This document shows positions 36,808 through 45,054 of a DNA stretch of 64,000 nucleotides, piece by piece. The first letter of the stretch is position 1. Every line of letters begins with the position of its first letter. This stretch comes from Kosakonia pseudosacchari (lineage in GTDB: Bacteria; Pseudomonadota; Gammaproteobacteria; Enterobacterales; Enterobacteriaceae). The position numbers and the translations under genes are program-made. The stretch covers positions 593,054 through 657,053 of the forward strand of contig NZ_FXWP01000025.1 of NCBI RefSeq assembly GCF_900184035.1, in the 5' to 3' direction. The notes under the pieces were generated by a model. The model saw only the letters and a list, made by a program, of their open reading frames with translations, searched no databases and had not been told where the DNA came from.

Positions 36808-37740
36808 TCAGAAGCCTGTTGCTAACCATGACACGCCGTTCGTTTGAGCCGCACCGGCAGAGTTAAATGTTCTTATTCCATAAATTCTGGATGTATCTGC
36901 TCCTGTGTAATTTGAGTTAATGGATATGCTCGCGGTTGAGGTAAGGCTAATACTGGGGACTACGGTAAATTGAACTGGAAAAAGGATATCTATACCTGCG
37001 GTAGTGCTCGTATTGGAAACGATGCCGCTTTGCATAAGCCATCCGTTAGGAAACCTGACCCAGCGGCCTGTGGTCGTACTGCCAGTTTGAAACGCTGACA
37101 TATCAGGGATTTGGTTTTCACCTGTACCCACCGCTCTTTTCGCCGCCTCACCCAGCCCAAGGTTTTTAAGCGCAGTGGCGACAGTTGCGCTTCCTGCACT
37201 GGCGATCTCTTTAAATGCCAGACTGGTTTGCAAATACTGGTTGTGTGGGTTTACCGCTTTAATATGAGTATCCAGTAGGTCATCGGCGTATTTACGCGTT
37301 GCCAGCACCACCGCCGGGTCAATTTTCAGTGTTACTGCGGCGGCAGAAGAGACAATCAGCGACATGCGAATGGTCTGCGTGCGACCGCTACCCTCCTGCA
37401 AGAGCGGTTTGTAGGTTTCCGGGCAGTTGGCGACGGCAATCAGCGTACCTTCGTCATCAAAAAGCCCTATCTCGCGGATCCAGAATCCCCCTTCGTTTTC
37501 CGGGATCACCTGTTGAGCAATGATCTGGTTGGGGTTGTCGGCATCGACAGTGAGCGTGTTCACCGTGCTGATACGCTTCTGGTTTAGCAATTGGATCTGG
37601 GTGGCGTCCGGCACTGGCAGGCTGCCATTGCCGTCGCCGACGGCCATTTGTGTAATCTGAATTTGTGTGCCACGGGCGGTGGCTGCTGCCAGCTTCGCCG
37701 CCCCCTGGTTGGTCAGAATGGCGTAATATTTCGCGGTCAT
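36808..37740 (-). CDS. Tail fibre protein 3 (P2 gpH N-terminal type)
   Basis: This 310-aa protein starts MTAKYYAILTNQGAAKL, the DUF3751 baseplate-attachment domain shared by all three fibres (about 150 residues). The C-terminal part differs: GRWVRFPNGWLMQSGIVSNT and a beta-rich end without the collar repeat seen in the other two. No assembly gene follows. It is much shorter than P2 gpH (669 aa). It presumably binds a different surface receptor. It has its own Ogr-type box and terminator. Confidence 0.88.
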   Translation of the reverse strand: MTAKYYAILTNQGAAKLAAATARGTQIQITQMAVGDGNGSLPVPDATQIQLLNQKRISTVNTLTVDADNPNQIIAQQVIPENEGGFWIREIGLFDDEGTLIAVANCPETYKPLLQEGSGRTQTIRMSLIVSSAAAVTLKIDPAVVLATRKYADDLLDTHIKAVNPHNQYLQTSLAFKEIASAGSATVATALKNLGLGEAAKRAVGTGENQIPDMSAFQTGSTTTGRWVRFPNGWLMQSGIVSNTSTTAGIDILFPVQFTVVPSISLTSTASISINSNYTGADTSRIYGIRTFNSAGAAQTNGVSWLATGF

Positions 37741-37813
37741 GCATTCACTCTCTGTTGTGGAAATGTAGCCACTATTTTCCGGTGAGCGCATCGGGCAGAG
37801 CTATTGGTTGGAG

Positions 37814-37833
37814 TTGGTTCGTGGTCAGGACAA
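37814..37833 (-). promoter_or_regulatory. Ogr-type activator box upstream of tail fibre 3
   Basis: TTGG-N12-ACAA, 74 bases before the fibre start; CTATTTTCC at 37772-37780 repeats the -10-like block. Confidence 0.72.
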
Positions 37834-37842
37834 CTTTGAGAC

Positions 37843-37862
37843 AAAACCGGGCCGTAGCCCGT
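37843..37862 (-). terminator. Terminator after tail fibre assembly gene 2
   Basis: CGGGC-CGTA-GCCCG with a short T-run (TTTT) on the minus strand. Weaker than the other cassette terminators but in the same place. Confidence 0.7.
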
Positions 37863-37866
37863 GGTG

Positions 37867-38463
37867 TTATTGTGTCTGTTGCGGCCAGTCGATATTCGGT
37901 GCCGTTGCGGTATCCACCGCCTGGAGCAGCTTGATGTACTGCAACCAGGCAATCAGCCGGCCTTTGTCGTCATCGCTGATGATGCCGAGCTGCAACTCGG
38001 TCTGCCACAGGCTGATGGTGTTTTTGGCCTCAGTCAGTAACTGCGCTTTTTTCTGCGCCGCCTCGCTGATAAGCGCCGCCTGTTGTGCGGCTGTATCGGT
38101 CACCCATTTGCTGCCGTCCCATTGATCGTAAGCGGACTCTGGCGCAAGCGGCGTAACGTCTGCCGGGTAATCACCCAGTTTATCCAGCGGCTTTTGCTTG
38201 CCGCTGGTGATGTCATAAACCGTTTCGCCGCGATGATCGGCTACGTATTCCCAGCCGCTCAAATCTGCCTTGCGACAAACCGCAAATCCCGCTTTGGCTG
38301 CCAGCGGCGCATCGATGGCAGCGTTTGCCGGAATGCCAACGCCGATTGCCAGATATTCCACCGAGGTCGAATGATATTCGCGCGTATCGGCTGCGAAGTT
38401 ATAGACGGTTTGCTCCCCGGCAACGGTGGCAATCAGGTTCTGATTCAGTGTCGCTTGCGTCAT
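37867..38463 (-). CDS. Tail fibre assembly protein 2 (Tfa family)
   Basis: This 198-aa Caudo_TAP-type chaperone promotes folding or trimerisation of the preceding fibre. Motifs VEYLAIGVGIPANAAIDAP and WEYVADHRGETVYDI are present. ATG overlaps the fibre stop (TAATG). Its sequence is almost identical to the copy at 39616-40212, with only a few substitutions, so one is a recent duplicate of the other. Confidence 0.9.
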   Translation of the reverse strand: MTQATLNQNLIATVAGEQTVYNFAADTREYHSTSVEYLAIGVGIPANAAIDAPLAAKAGFAVCRKADLSGWEYVADHRGETVYDITSGKQKPLDKLGDYPADVTPLAPESAYDQWDGSKWVTDTAAQQAALISEAAQKKAQLLTEAKNTISLWQTELQLGIISDDDKGRLIAWLQYIKLLQAVDTATAPNIDWPQQTQ

Positions 38464-39485
38464 TATGCAGCCCTCACAATGTAGTTAAATGCGATGTTAT
38501 GTGGACGAGTTTCTGTTGCGGTACGAACTGCGCGAGACGCATCAAACGACCAATTTGATGCACCGTATCCTGTTGCGTTTGAAGGAGCTGGTGCCAGGCC
38601 GACAGATAATAACGATGAGCCCGTTTGCCTGAATGCGCCTGACAATGTGGAGTCCTGAAAAAGCTGCGTTCGTCCAAAAGTACCAACAATGTTCTGTATT
38701 GCGTCTTCTTGGGGTAACAGCAATGCTCTCCCTGCATCCACTCCTCGCCCATCATCCCAGCCACGAATAAACTCGCCGGGCAAATCAGGTAAATACCCAG
38801 ACGGAAATAGGGCGGCGAGGCCAGGATATTTCGCCTTATCAAATTCGGCACCATTACATTTGAGCCACCCTATCGGCGGTGTCGCTGCCGGATAAGGTTG
38901 CGGTACGCCCACCGGCGTAAATTTTGCGATGTCGGAAAGTTGTAGATATTGCGCATGCGGATTGGCGGCAGCGACATGCTGTTTCAGCAGATCGTCGGAA
39001 TAGGCTTTAACTTCAATAATTTTGTCATCGACGTATTTGCGTGTCGCCAGCACCAACGACGGGTCGATTTTCAGCGTCACCGCAGCCGTTGACGAAACAA
39101 TCAGCGCCATACGAATCGTCTGCGTGCGGCCGCTGCCTTCCTGCAAGAGCGGTTTATAGGTTTCCGGGCAGTTGGCGACGGCAATCAGCACGCCTTCGTC
39201 ATCGAAAAGCCCCATTTCACGAATCCAATAACCCCCTTCGTTTTCCGGGATCACCTGTTCGGCAATGATCTGGTTTGTGTTGGCCGCATCGACAGTAAGG
39301 GTGTTCACCGCACCGATGCGTTTCTGGTTGAGCAGTTGGGTTTGTGTGGCGTCGGGCGTAGGCAGGCTGCCATTGCCGTCGCCGACGGCCATTTGCGTGA
39401 TATGTATTTGCGTGCCAAGCGCGGTGGCTGTTGCCAGCTTCGCCGCCCCCTGGTTGGTCAGAATGGCGTAATATTTCGCGGTCAT
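38463..39485 (-). CDS. Tail fibre protein 2
   Basis: This 340-aa protein has the shared N-terminal domain (MTAKYYAILTNQGAAKLATA) followed by a linker and a phage tail-collar-type C-terminal domain (GWLKCNGAEFDKAKYPGLAA, EFIRGWDDGRGVDAGR, NIAFNYIVRAA). The middle of the collar domain, the probable receptor-binding part, differs from fibre 1. It is coupled to its assembly gene. Confidence 0.9.
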   Translation of the reverse strand: MTAKYYAILTNQGAAKLATATALGTQIHITQMAVGDGNGSLPTPDATQTQLLNQKRIGAVNTLTVDAANTNQIIAEQVIPENEGGYWIREMGLFDDEGVLIAVANCPETYKPLLQEGSGRTQTIRMALIVSSTAAVTLKIDPSLVLATRKYVDDKIIEVKAYSDDLLKQHVAAANPHAQYLQLSDIAKFTPVGVPQPYPAATPPIGWLKCNGAEFDKAKYPGLAALFPSGYLPDLPGEFIRGWDDGRGVDAGRALLLPQEDAIQNIVGTFGRTQLFQDSTLSGAFRQTGSSLLSVGLAPAPSNATGYGASNWSFDASRAVRTATETRPHNIAFNYIVRAA

Positions 39486-39559
39486 GCGTTCACTCTCAGT
39501 TGTCGGAAACGGAGGCACTATTTTCCGGTGAGCGCATCGGGCAGGGCTATCTGTTGGGG

Positions 39560-39579
39560 TTGGTTTGCAGGCAGGACAA
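39560..39579 (-). promoter_or_regulatory. Ogr-type activator box upstream of tail fibre 2
   Basis: TTGG-N12-ACAA, 75 bases before the fibre start, with the same CTATTTTCC block between box and gene. Confidence 0.72.
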
Positions 39580-39588
39580 CTGCAAATG

Positions 39589-39609
39589 AAAAAACGGGCC
39601 GTAGCCCGT
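39589..39609 (-). terminator. Terminator after tail fibre assembly gene 1
   Basis: On the minus strand ACGGGC-TACG-GCCCGT is followed by TTTTT. Same design as the other cassette ends. Confidence 0.82.
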
Positions 39610-39615
39610 CTGATG

Positions 39616-40212
39616 TTATTGCGGCTGTTGCGGCCAGTTGATATCTGGTGCCGTTGCGGGATCTACCGCCTGGAGCAGCTTGATGTATTGCAGCCAGGCA
39701 ATCAGCCGGCCTTTGTCGTCATCGCTGATGATGCCGAGCTGCAACTCGGTCTGCCACAGGCTGATGGTGTTTTTGGCCTCAGTCAGTAACTGCGCTTTTT
39801 TCTGCGCCGTCTCACTGATAAGCGCCGCCTGCTGTGCGGCGTTATCGGTTACCCATTTGCTGCCGTCCCATTGATCGTAAGTGGTCTCTGGCGCCAGCGG
39901 CGTAACGTCTGCCGGGTAATCACCCAGTTTATCCAGCGGCTTCTGCTTGCCGCTGGTGATGTCATAAACCGTTTCGCCACGATGATCGGCTACGTATTCC
40001 CAGCCGCTTAAATCTGCCTTGCGACAAACCGCAAATCCCGCTTTGGCTGCCAGCGGCGCATCGATGGCAGCGTTTGCCGGAATGCCAACGCCGATTGCCA
40101 GGTATTCCACCGAGGTCAAATGATATTCGCGCGTATCGGCTGCGAAGTTATAGACGGTTTGCTCCCCGGCAACGGTGGCAATCAGGTTCTGATTCAGTGT
40201 CGCTTGCGTCAT
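39616..40212 (-). CDS. Tail fibre assembly protein 1 (Tfa family)
   Basis: This 198-aa Tfa-type chaperone is nearly identical along its whole length to the copy at 37867-38463. ATG overlaps the stop of fibre gene 1 by one base (TAATG). Such proteins assist the C-terminal part of the cognate fibre. Confidence 0.9.
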   Translation of the reverse strand: MTQATLNQNLIATVAGEQTVYNFAADTREYHLTSVEYLAIGVGIPANAAIDAPLAAKAGFAVCRKADLSGWEYVADHRGETVYDITSGKQKPLDKLGDYPADVTPLAPETTYDQWDGSKWVTDNAAQQAALISETAQKKAQLLTEAKNTISLWQTELQLGIISDDDKGRLIAWLQYIKLLQAVDPATAPDINWPQQPQ

Positions 40213-41339
40213 TATGCAGCCCTCACGATGTAGTTAAATGCGATGTTGCGTGGTCTTGACACGCCGCCTACAGCAGGTTGCCCGCTTATGGTGGTGCCTA
40301 ATACCGCTGTAGAGTATGGAATTGAGAGATCTGATGAAGTCCGGTTAACACTAAAAGGTTTCTGATAATTAGCCATTGAATCCATGCCTACCCCGTCTAT
40401 TAACGTTTTGTAGTCAGGCGGAGCGTATACGTGCATGACACTCAAAACATCATTTGCCGTATTAGCGGAAATAGATAAAGCCATTAGGCTACCCATCTGA
40501 AGAGACAAGAGAGAGCGGTCAGAATCAACCCCACGCCCATTATCCCAGCCGCGAATAAACTCGCCGCGCAGATCGGGAAGCACACCGGATGGGTACGCCA
40601 GCGCCAGTTTGGGATATTTGGCTTTATCAAACGCCGCGCCATTACATGTCAACCACCCTAATGGCGGCGTTGCCTGCGGCCAGGCAACAACACCCCCTAC
40701 GGGCATGATGTAGTTGTCATCAATCAGTACATCATGAACAAACTTCGTGTTGGCGATCTGCTGGCCATAGTTGCCGATGTGCGTATCCGGGACGGTAGGC
40801 ACGCCAGTGAATGTCGGGCTGGCGAGCGGCGCATATTGCGTATGCGGGTTGGCGGCTTTGAGATGGTTATTCATCAGATCATCCGCATACTGCCGTGTGG
40901 CCAGCACCACCGACGGGTCAATTTTCAGCGTTACGGCGGCGGTGGATGAAACAATCAGCGCCATGCGAATCGTCTGTGTGCGTCCGCTGCCTTCCTGTAA
41001 CAGCGGTTTATAGGTTTCCGGACAGTTGGCGATGGCAATCAACACGCCGTCATCGTCGTAAAGGCCAATTTCGCGGATCCAGAACCCCCCTTCGTTTTCC
41101 GGGATCACCTGTTCGGCAATGATCTGATTGGCATTGTTAGGATCAACAGAGAGACGATTAAGCGGGGCAATACGCTTCTGGTTAATCAACTGAGTTTGCG
41201 CCGCATCGGGCGTGGGCAGTACGCCGTTGGCATCGCCGAGCGCCATCTGCGTAAGGCTAAGCTTTGTGCCAAGCGACGTGGCGTTCGCCAGCTTCGCGGC
41301 CCCCTGATTGGTCAGAATGGCAAAGAATTTTGCAGTCAT
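40212..41339 (-). CDS. Tail fibre protein 1
   Basis: This 375-aa protein begins MTAKFFAILTNQGAAKLANA, has a longer linker (PTFTGVPTVPDTHIGNYGQQ) and a tail-collar domain with GWLTCNGAAFDKAKYPKLAL and EFIRGWDNGRGVD, ending NIAFNYIVRAA. It is the most diverged of the three in the N-terminal domain, suggesting it is the older copy. It directly follows gpI, the P2 position of gene H. Confidence 0.9.
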   Translation of the reverse strand: MTAKFFAILTNQGAAKLANATSLGTKLSLTQMALGDANGVLPTPDAAQTQLINQKRIAPLNRLSVDPNNANQIIAEQVIPENEGGFWIREIGLYDDDGVLIAIANCPETYKPLLQEGSGRTQTIRMALIVSSTAAVTLKIDPSVVLATRQYADDLMNNHLKAANPHTQYAPLASPTFTGVPTVPDTHIGNYGQQIANTKFVHDVLIDDNYIMPVGGVVAWPQATPPLGWLTCNGAAFDKAKYPKLALAYPSGVLPDLRGEFIRGWDNGRGVDSDRSLLSLQMGSLMALSISANTANDVLSVMHVYAPPDYKTLIDGVGMDSMANYQKPFSVNRTSSDLSIPYSTAVLGTTISGQPAVGGVSRPRNIAFNYIVRAA

Positions 41340-41422
41340 GCGTTAACTCTCAGGTTGTTGGGTGATGAATCAGTACAGAAGGCATTTTCCGTTCAGCGAC
41401 AGGCGAACGCTATCAGGCGGGG

Positions 41423-41442
41423 TTGGCTGCCCGCTGGCACAA
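41423..41442 (-). promoter_or_regulatory. Ogr-type activator box upstream of tail fibre 1
   Basis: TTGG-N12-ACAA, 84 bases before the fibre start; an ATTTTCC block lies between. Confidence 0.72.
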
Positions 41443-41452
41443 CGAGGCGGGT

Positions 41453-41479
41453 AAAAAAAACGGGCCGCGGCCCGTTTTG
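41453..41479 (-). terminator. Terminator after gpI
   Basis: ACGGGCC-GC-GGCCCGT with eight T on the minus strand. It ends the V-W-J-I transcript. Confidence 0.88.
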
Positions 41480-41494
41480 TCTGGTGTTACGTGG

Positions 41495-42103
41495 TTAAGC
41501 GATGATGACATCATCAATCAGATGAACCGCTGAGGCAGGGTAATATTCGCCGCCGACCGTGATCTCTTCTGGCGTGTAGGGATACACGGTCAGTTCTTCA
41601 CCCAGGTAGCACCCGGCGCCGACATAAAACTCACCGCTGGTACTCAGGCTGATATTGAGCCCGGTCAGGTGGCGGCTCGCCGGTTTGGCATCATTAATCA
41701 GCCGCTCCAGCTCAAGGTACATCTCCTCGGTAATGCCGTTCTCCTGCACGCCAATCACCAGTTTAAAGGTGCCCGGCTCGGCGTTGTCCTCCCACCATTC
41801 GCGCAGTTCAATCAGAAAACCGAGCGGCTCAACCACCCGGCGCAGCGCGCTGCGCGTGCCTTTGTGTTGATGAACGAAGAATGAAGCGGCAATCACTTTG
41901 CGTTTGGTTGCTTCCGGCCAGTTAAAATCCCAGCGGTCGACGGAGAGCGCCCAGGCCAGGTAAGGCAGCAGTTCCGCCGGGCACGTTTGTGGATCCCACA
42001 ACGTGCGCAGCGGCACCGGCACGCGCTCAATATCTGCCGCCGCTTTTGCCGCTGCCACCTCAAGAACGGATGAGCCAACAGGCAACAGACGGTCGTCACT
42101 CAT
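41495..42103 (-). CDS. I: P2 gpI-like baseplate protein
   Basis: This 202-aa protein contains CPAELLPYLAWALSVDRWDF and the HQHKGTRSALRRVVEPLGF motif typical of gpI, which links baseplate wedges to fibres. P2 gpI has 176 residues. It overlaps gene J by 8 bases. Confidence 0.93.
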   Translation of the reverse strand: MSDDRLLPVGSSVLEVAAAKAAADIERVPVPLRTLWDPQTCPAELLPYLAWALSVDRWDFNWPEATKRKVIAASFFVHQHKGTRSALRRVVEPLGFLIELREWWEDNAEPGTFKLVIGVQENGITEEMYLELERLINDAKPASRHLTGLNISLSTSGEFYVGAGCYLGEELTVYPYTPEEITVGGEYYPASAVHLIDDVIIA

Positions 42104-43004
42104 CAGTGCCTCCGGCGTTAATGCTCCAGGCTGTGCAGTAAGAGGCCTGGTTTTTCGCCAGCACCAGATCGCTTTGCGGCGCGCTCAGCTCCACCCGCTG
42201 CACGCCTTCAACGTGCAGCGCGGCATAAATCGCCGACTGGCGGATATCACGCCCTAAACGCCGTTGCGCGTTGATATAGGCTTTTAACTGCTGTTCAGCG
42301 GCCTGGCGAATCGGTTCCGATTCCGGGCCCGGGTAGAAGTAGAGCGTGGCGTTAATCTGGTAGGGCACGATCTCCGCGCTTTGCACCGTCACCCGGTCGC
42401 CCACCGGGCGCACATCTTCGGCGTTCAGTGCCTTATCCACGATGGCGATCAGCTCATCGCTGGCGCGGCCGTCGCCCTCGCGGGACAACACGGAAATGGT
42501 GATATACGCCGGGTTCGGGCTGATGGCCGAAATATCGGCAACCCGTCCGTCGGCGCTGCGACCATGATATTCGTAAGCGCCTTCCGGCCCGGCGACGCTT
42601 AACCCTTCAAACGCCTGCTGCGCGCGTAGCCGCAGATCTTTGTCAGACTCCATCACCGCCGGCGTCGGCGGAATGGTGCTGTCGTCGGCGGGCGAGATGA
42701 CCAGCCGCGCCGTGTTGCTGTTGGCGGCCATTACATCCAGATCGTTCCCGGCGGCGTAGGCCAGCATCACCGCGCGGGCCGCTTCGTTAACGCGGCTGCG
42801 CCACATCACTTCACGGTAGGCGTTCTCTTGCAGGAACTTGGTCAGCGGCTCGGACTCCAGCGCCAGCGTGCGCGCCAGCGCCTCTTGTTCATCGGCGGGA
42901 AACAGGGAAATCAGCGTCGCTTTGCGGTCGTTGAGGATAGCCTCATAATCAAGCTCCTCGACCACATCCGGCGCCGGCAGTTGGCTCAGATCGATAATCG
43001 GCAT
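42096..43004 (-). CDS. J: P2 gpJ-like baseplate wedge protein
   Basis: This 302-aa protein equals P2 gpJ in length and begins MPIIDLSQLPAPDVVEELDY. It has the baseplate J core YREVMWRSRVNEAARAVMLA. It is a gp6-like wedge component. Confidence 0.95.
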   Translation of the reverse strand: MPIIDLSQLPAPDVVEELDYEAILNDRKATLISLFPADEQEALARTLALESEPLTKFLQENAYREVMWRSRVNEAARAVMLAYAAGNDLDVMAANSNTARLVISPADDSTIPPTPAVMESDKDLRLRAQQAFEGLSVAGPEGAYEYHGRSADGRVADISAISPNPAYITISVLSREGDGRASDELIAIVDKALNAEDVRPVGDRVTVQSAEIVPYQINATLYFYPGPESEPIRQAAEQQLKAYINAQRRLGRDIRQSAIYAALHVEGVQRVELSAPQSDLVLAKNQASYCTAWSINAGGTDE

Positions 43005-43008
43005 GGTT

Positions 43009-43356
43009 TTAACTCACTGGAAGGGTTAACGAAAGGGATTCGCCGGTGCTGGCGAGTTGCGCGGTCAGGTTGACCAGCAATTTGCCGTCGAACTGGCGCT
43101 CGGTGGTGACCGCGCTCAGCGTAATGCGCGGTTCCCATTTCAACAGCGCCATGTAACAGGCGGCCTGGATTTGCAACATCAGCGCCGGGGTTTGCGGCTG
43201 GTCGATCATCTCAAACAGCAATGAGCCGTAATCGCGGCGCATTACTCTGGAGCCTATCGGCGTGCGCAAAATATCGCTGATGCTCTGACGGATGTGCTCA
43301 GTGTCGGTCAGACGCTTGCCGGTAGTGCGGTTTAAGCCACTGTAACGAACGGTCAT
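43009..43356 (-). CDS. W: P2 gpW-like baseplate protein (gp25-like)
   Basis: This 115-aa protein matches P2 gpW (T4 gp25 lysozyme-like fold): HIRQSISDILRTPIGSRVMR and RDYGSLLFEMIDQP. It joins sheath to baseplate. It overlaps gene V by 4 bases. Confidence 0.95.
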   Translation of the reverse strand: MTVRYSGLNRTTGKRLTDTEHIRQSISDILRTPIGSRVMRRDYGSLLFEMIDQPQTPALMLQIQAACYMALLKWEPRITLSAVTTERQFDGKLLVNLTAQLASTGESLSLTLPVS

Positions 43357-43988
43357 AAAGGTGCTCCTGTTGTGCCGCCGCTGTCGCCGGGGTGTTTATG
43401 GGTATGCAACACTTTGCCGTTGGAGGTCAGCGAACCGCCGCTGTGCTCAATGTTGCCGCTCATCGTGCCGCCTTTTTGTACCTCCAGCGTGCCGGTGATG
43501 AGCTTGTTAGTGCAGACCACTTCCGGCGTATCCAGCGTGATGCGGGTAGTGGCGGTCACTCGCACGTCGGGCACGGTAGCGGTAAGGGATTGCGACGCGC
43601 TGATGGTGGCGGTTTTAATGCCGCTCACCGTTAACGCGCTGGTTTTCGGTTCATATTCCACGACGGCGCCATCGGGAAAGGCGACATGCAAGGCATCGGC
43701 AGATGCCGAGGGGGCCGGGTTGTCGTCGGAAAAAATCCCCGGCAGTACGAACGCGGTATCAAGTTCACCGCCGACCGCCAGCAGCAAAACCTGCTCGCCG
43801 ATGGACGGTGCCCACCAGCTCCGGGAATGCCCGGCGCGGTGGGTTAACCACTGCAACCATTGTGTTACGAGGCCGCCGGTCTGCACCCGGCAGCGCCCGC
43901 TGTTCAGGTCGATGTCGACAATTACCCCGGTGCGGATCATATTGCGCAGCAAACGGGCCAGTTCCTGAAGCGAGAGTTGTCTATTCAT
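43353..43988 (-). CDS. V: P2 gpV-like baseplate spike
   Basis: This 211-aa protein equals P2 gpV. It has the N-terminal OB fold (GVIVDIDLNSGRCRVQTGGL), the beta-helix and the C-terminal iron-binding HTHKHPGDSGGTTGAPL tip that pierces the outer membrane. ATG 43988 ([18 protein letters not shown]) is used; longer frames are not conserved. Confidence 0.95.
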   Translation of the reverse strand: MNRQLSLQELARLLRNMIRTGVIVDIDLNSGRCRVQTGGLVTQWLQWLTHRAGHSRSWWAPSIGEQVLLLAVGGELDTAFVLPGIFSDDNPAPSASADALHVAFPDGAVVEYEPKTSALTVSGIKTATISASQSLTATVPDVRVTATTRITLDTPEVVCTNKLITGTLEVQKGGTMSGNIEHSGGSLTSNGKVLHTHKHPGDSGGTTGAPL

Positions 43989-44034
43989 AACGGAAATCAT
44001 CCTATGCGTGACGGGCGTTGAAAAACGGACAAGG

Positions 44035-44054
44035 CTGTCCGGCGTTTGGCACAA
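44035..44054 (-). promoter_or_regulatory. Possible Ogr-type box upstream of V
   Basis: On the minus strand TTGT-N12-ACAG, one base from consensus, but only 47 bases before the V start, closer than the other boxes. Confidence 0.4.
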
Positions 44055-44065
44055 CGCCAGGCGAT

Positions 44066-44533
44066 TCAGGCCGGCCAGCGGCTCACCAGCTCACCGTTGA
44101 TATACAGCTCGGTCGGGCGGGTGACGAACGCGGGTGGTGGCGGTTCCGGTAACGTTTCGGCATGCAGCGCGCCGTCGATTTCCGTGACTTTGGTGCGTTC
44201 GGTCAGTTGCAGCACCATCGTCACATCCTGGGTGTTGTCGGCGTTCGTTAGCAGCGACCAGCTGAAGCTGCCTTTGCGACCGGCTTCGGTGGTGAGGATG
44301 TCGGGCTGGTTATCACGCAGCCACGCCATCACCGGTACGAACAGCGCATCGATATCACCGACAAAACCGCTGACGGTGACATTGAGGCTGAACTGTTTTT
44401 CAAACGAGAGTGAGCTGGCGAGGGTGGCGGTGTTGCTGCCTTTGTCCACCCACAGGCGCAGCATCGAAGGGTTATCGCGCAGCGCCGGCACAGCGTCAGT
44501 CAGCGCGGTGCGTAGCGTATTGGGTTTTAGCAT
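44066..44533 (-). CDS. R: P2 gpR-like tail completion protein
   Basis: This 155-aa protein equals P2 gpR in length and starts MLKPNTLRTALTDAVPAL, with SLSFEKQFSLNV and the ending RPTELYINGELVSRW. P2 has gene S after R; here R is followed directly by V, so S is missing. Confidence 0.93.
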   Translation of the reverse strand: MLKPNTLRTALTDAVPALRDNPSMLRLWVDKGSNTATLASSLSFEKQFSLNVTVSGFVGDIDALFVPVMAWLRDNQPDILTTEAGRKGSFSWSLLTNADNTQDVTMVLQLTERTKVTEIDGALHAETLPEPPPPAFVTRPTELYINGELVSRWPA

Positions 44534-44786
44534 TGATCTCATCCTGGCAATGTTTAAGGGTTTCGACCTGCAGCGCACACTGTTCCAGCGCGAGCTCCAG
44601 TCGGCGAATATCGGCGCTCAAATCGCCGTTAGTTTGCGGGGTACTTCCCGGCATTGGGCACAGGCTGACCAGCGGGCAACTGTTGTAAACAGTGACCGGC
44701 GGAAGGGCAGGCGGGGCGCTGGTGCACCCGACGCACAGCGTCAGGCAACTCAGCGCTATACCAGCGGCGAAACGCGTCATTTTCAT
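44496..44786 (-). CDS. lysC: LysC-like outer-membrane spanin (Rz1 type)
   Basis: This 96-aa lipoprotein starts MKMTRFAAGIALSCLTLCVG with the lipobox LCVGC at Cys21 and a proline-rich segment (APPALPPV) typical of o-spanins. It is embedded in another frame across the end of lysB and into gene R, as in P2. With LysB it should fuse inner and outer membranes at lysis. Confidence 0.85.
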   Translation of the reverse strand: MKMTRFAAGIALSCLTLCVGCTSAPPALPPVTVYNSCPLVSLCPMPGSTPQTNGDLSADIRRLELALEQCALQVETLKHCQDEINAKTQYATHRAD

Positions 44787-45054
44787 TGAGTAACCTCGTA
44801 ATTGATTGTTCGCGCCGCACCGCTTGCGCACTGGCGGCGTCCAGTTGCAGGCGCAGCGCGACCTGCGCCTGCTGGTTTTTATCTGCCAACGCGGTAGCGG
44901 CGTTCAGTTGTGCTTTTAACTGCGTGATGGCGCTGTTTTGCTCACGCGTAAGCTGGCGGGATTGCGCCAGCGAGGCACTCAGCGAGTGGTTTTGCTCCAC
45001 CAGCCACAGCAGGCCGAGCGAGGCTATCAACAGGGCTATCAGACGTGCATTCAT
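44629..45054 (-). CDS. lysB: LysB-like inner-membrane spanin (Rz type)
   Basis: This 141-aa protein equals P2 LysB in length. It has one N-terminal membrane helix (residues 3-20) and a long coiled coil rich in Gln and Ala, as i-spanins do. ATG 45054 is used rather than the longer frame. Confidence 0.87.
   Translation of the reverse strand: MNARLIALLIASLGLLWLVEQNHSLSASLAQSRQLTREQNSAITQLKAQLNAATALADKNQQAQVALRLQLDAASAQAVRREQSITRLLNENDAFRRWYSAELPDAVRRVHQRPACPSAGHCLQQLPAGQPVPNAGKYPAN

Larger units (their letters stand above)
37867..40212 (-). repeat. Direct repeat carrying the two tfa copies
   Basis: Segments 37867-38463 and 39616-40212 are nearly identical direct repeats. Similarity extends into the cassette borders (GTGAGCGCATCGGGCAG-type sequence at 37782-37798 and 39526-39542). 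Recombination between the copies would delete or swap tail fibre 2. Confidence 0.85.

Noticed and set aside
36610..41495. Possible invertible fibre segment with DNA invertase
   Set aside because: All fibre genes point the same way and no invertase gene or inverted crossover sites were found, so inversion is not supported.
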